DNA of 5,434 nucleotides from Paracoccaceae bacterium. GTDB lineage: Bacteria > Pseudomonadota > Alphaproteobacteria > Rhodobacterales > Rhodobacteraceae. Below are positions 5,108-5,434 of this stretch, piece by piece. How positions within the stretch are numbered: position 1 is the first letter of the stretch; each line of letters starts with the position of its first letter. The translations under genes and the position numbers were made by a program. The stretch covers positions 1 to 5,434 of the forward strand of contig JALQUQ010000192.1 of assembly GCA_023263735.1 (NCBI GenBank), given 5' to 3'. The notes below the pieces were generated by a model. That model was not told the DNA's origin, did not search any database, and saw only the letters and a program-made list of their open reading frames with translations.

Positions 5108-5177
5108 GGGTCAAGGGTCAAGGGTCAAGGGTCAAGGGTCATGGGACGGGGGTCAAGGGACGGGGGACGGGGGGCGG
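5108..5177 (+). repeat. Heptanucleotide tandem repeat, ten units in register
   Basis: Starting at 5108 the sequence is ten consecutive 7-mers without a phase slip: GGGTCAA four times, GGGTCAT, GGGACGG, GGGTCAA, GGGACGG twice, then GGGGCGG. Every unit begins with GGG and position 5 is always C. The order suggests a younger GGGTCAA block on the left and a diverged GGGACGG block on the right, with one GGGTCAA unit embedded among the GGGACGG units. Because seven is not a multiple of three, expansion or contraction would shift any reading frame. The array begins 76 bases after the response regulator stop. Confidence 0.92.
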
Positions 5178-5207
5178 CGGTTGGGTTCGGCAAAAGGGAT
5201 CTGGACC

Positions 5208-5251
5208 GGGGCACATCCCGCAGAGACGGGTGGTGCGTCTGGGGCACATCC
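5208..5251 (+). repeat. Short direct repeat GGGGCACATCC (two copies)
   Basis: GGGGCACATCC occurs at 5208-5218 and again at 5241-5251, 33 bases apart. An eight-base pair of copies, GATCAGAG, follows at 5268-5275 and 5281-5288. These may be paired protein-binding sites or traces of a local duplication. Nothing ties them to a known element. Confidence 0.4.
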
Positions 5252-5434
5252 GGGGGTCAAATCCGCAGATCAGAGCGCGGGATCAGAGACAGGAGGGCGG
5301 AGAAGGAAGAACAGGTTCAAGAGTCTGGGCAGGCTCGTGGATCATGCCTTTGGTTCTGCGGTCGGCTCCAGCGCCTTGGGTAAGGCCCCGGTGCGCAATC
5401 TGGGGAGAGTGTTTGGGCGGTGCCTCTGGGGCAG

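Larger units (their letters stand above)
5032..5434. other. Gene-poor right end with repeats and an open frame to the edge
   Basis: No convincing gene is visible in these 403 bases. A weak hairpin GGCCG/CGGCC (5053-5057 with 5066-5070) follows the response regulator stop but lacks a T-tract. The heptad array occupies 5108-5177. An 80-codon frame at 5141-5383 starts inside that array, is rich in Gly and Arg, and shows no family resemblance, so I reject it. Two other + frames stay open to the edge: one from ATG 5089, and one from 5079 whose last part (5313-5434) has the codon usage closest to the neighbouring genes. A gene beginning here and continuing beyond the window is possible. AGGAGG at 5291-5296 looks like a ribosome site but has no start codon at suitable spacing. 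Confidence 0.55.

Noticed and set aside
4228..5121. Minus-strand open frame of 297 codons opposite the response regulator
   Set aside because: The receiver motifs on the + strand are unmistakable, while this frame is His/Pro/Arg-rich without motifs. It is the antisense shadow.
10..5177. CRISPR array interpretation of the repeat arrays
   Set aside because: Both arrays are head-to-tail units without unique spacers, and no cas genes are present.
4307..5289. GGGATCAGAGA shared by the response regulator leader (4307-4317) and the right end (5279-5289)
   Set aside because: A single 11-mer match between sites nearly 1 kb apart is expected by chance in a window this size with biased composition.
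5291..5296. AGGAGG as a ribosome binding site for a right-edge gene
   Set aside because: No ATG, GTG or TTG lies within usable distance; the next candidates (GTG 5337, ATG 5344) are about 40 bases away.
5141..5383. 80-codon + strand frame
   Set aside because: It starts within the heptad array, is Gly/Arg-rich, has codon usage unlike its neighbours and no recognisable domain.

Overview
The window is very G+C-rich and its protein families and gene spellings fit an alphaproteobacterium, most likely Rhodobacterales/Rhodobacteraceae. The pointers are the short class IV aminotransferase behind pabB, the mce-DUF1467 pair, and an orphan receiver protein of a type I associate with that group. The taxonomic call is inference from family resemblance. 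No mobile genes, CRISPR array, tRNA or rRNA were seen.

Layout. Bases 1-171 are non-coding and begin with a G-rich tandem repeat (units of about 16 bp), followed by a small hairpin just before pabB. On the + strand come pabB (172-1323) and an overlapping short aminodeoxychorismate lyase (1281-1907). Together they make p-aminobenzoate from chorismate for folate; the glutaminase PabA is not here. A gap at 1908-2120 is packed with three hairpins, one an intrinsic-terminator-like structure. It is followed by a ten-helix EamA/DMT exporter (2121-2993, +).

The exporter converges on a minus-strand operon read 4172 to 2990: methylmalonyl/ethylmalonyl-CoA epimerase (mce), a two-helix DUF1467 membrane protein and a GNAT acetyltransferase. 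These three are chained by two ATGA stop/start overlaps. The exporter and the acetyltransferase share four bases at their stop codons.

A 157-bp divergent gap (4173-4329) separates mce from a + strand response regulator (4330-5031) and holds a CtrA-like box. The regulator has a complete receiver domain and a helical tail without a recognisable output domain. The last 403 bases (5032-5434) hold no convincing gene. They contain a ten-unit G-rich heptanucleotide array, a short direct repeat, and a frame that stays open to the right edge and could be the start of a gene.

Most of the window looks like ordinary chromosomal housekeeping. I do not see a complete undescribed system. The parts most worth a second look are the two G-rich repeat arrays on the same strand, the hairpin cluster at 1959-2073, the CtrA-like box, and the receiver protein with its uncharacterised tail.
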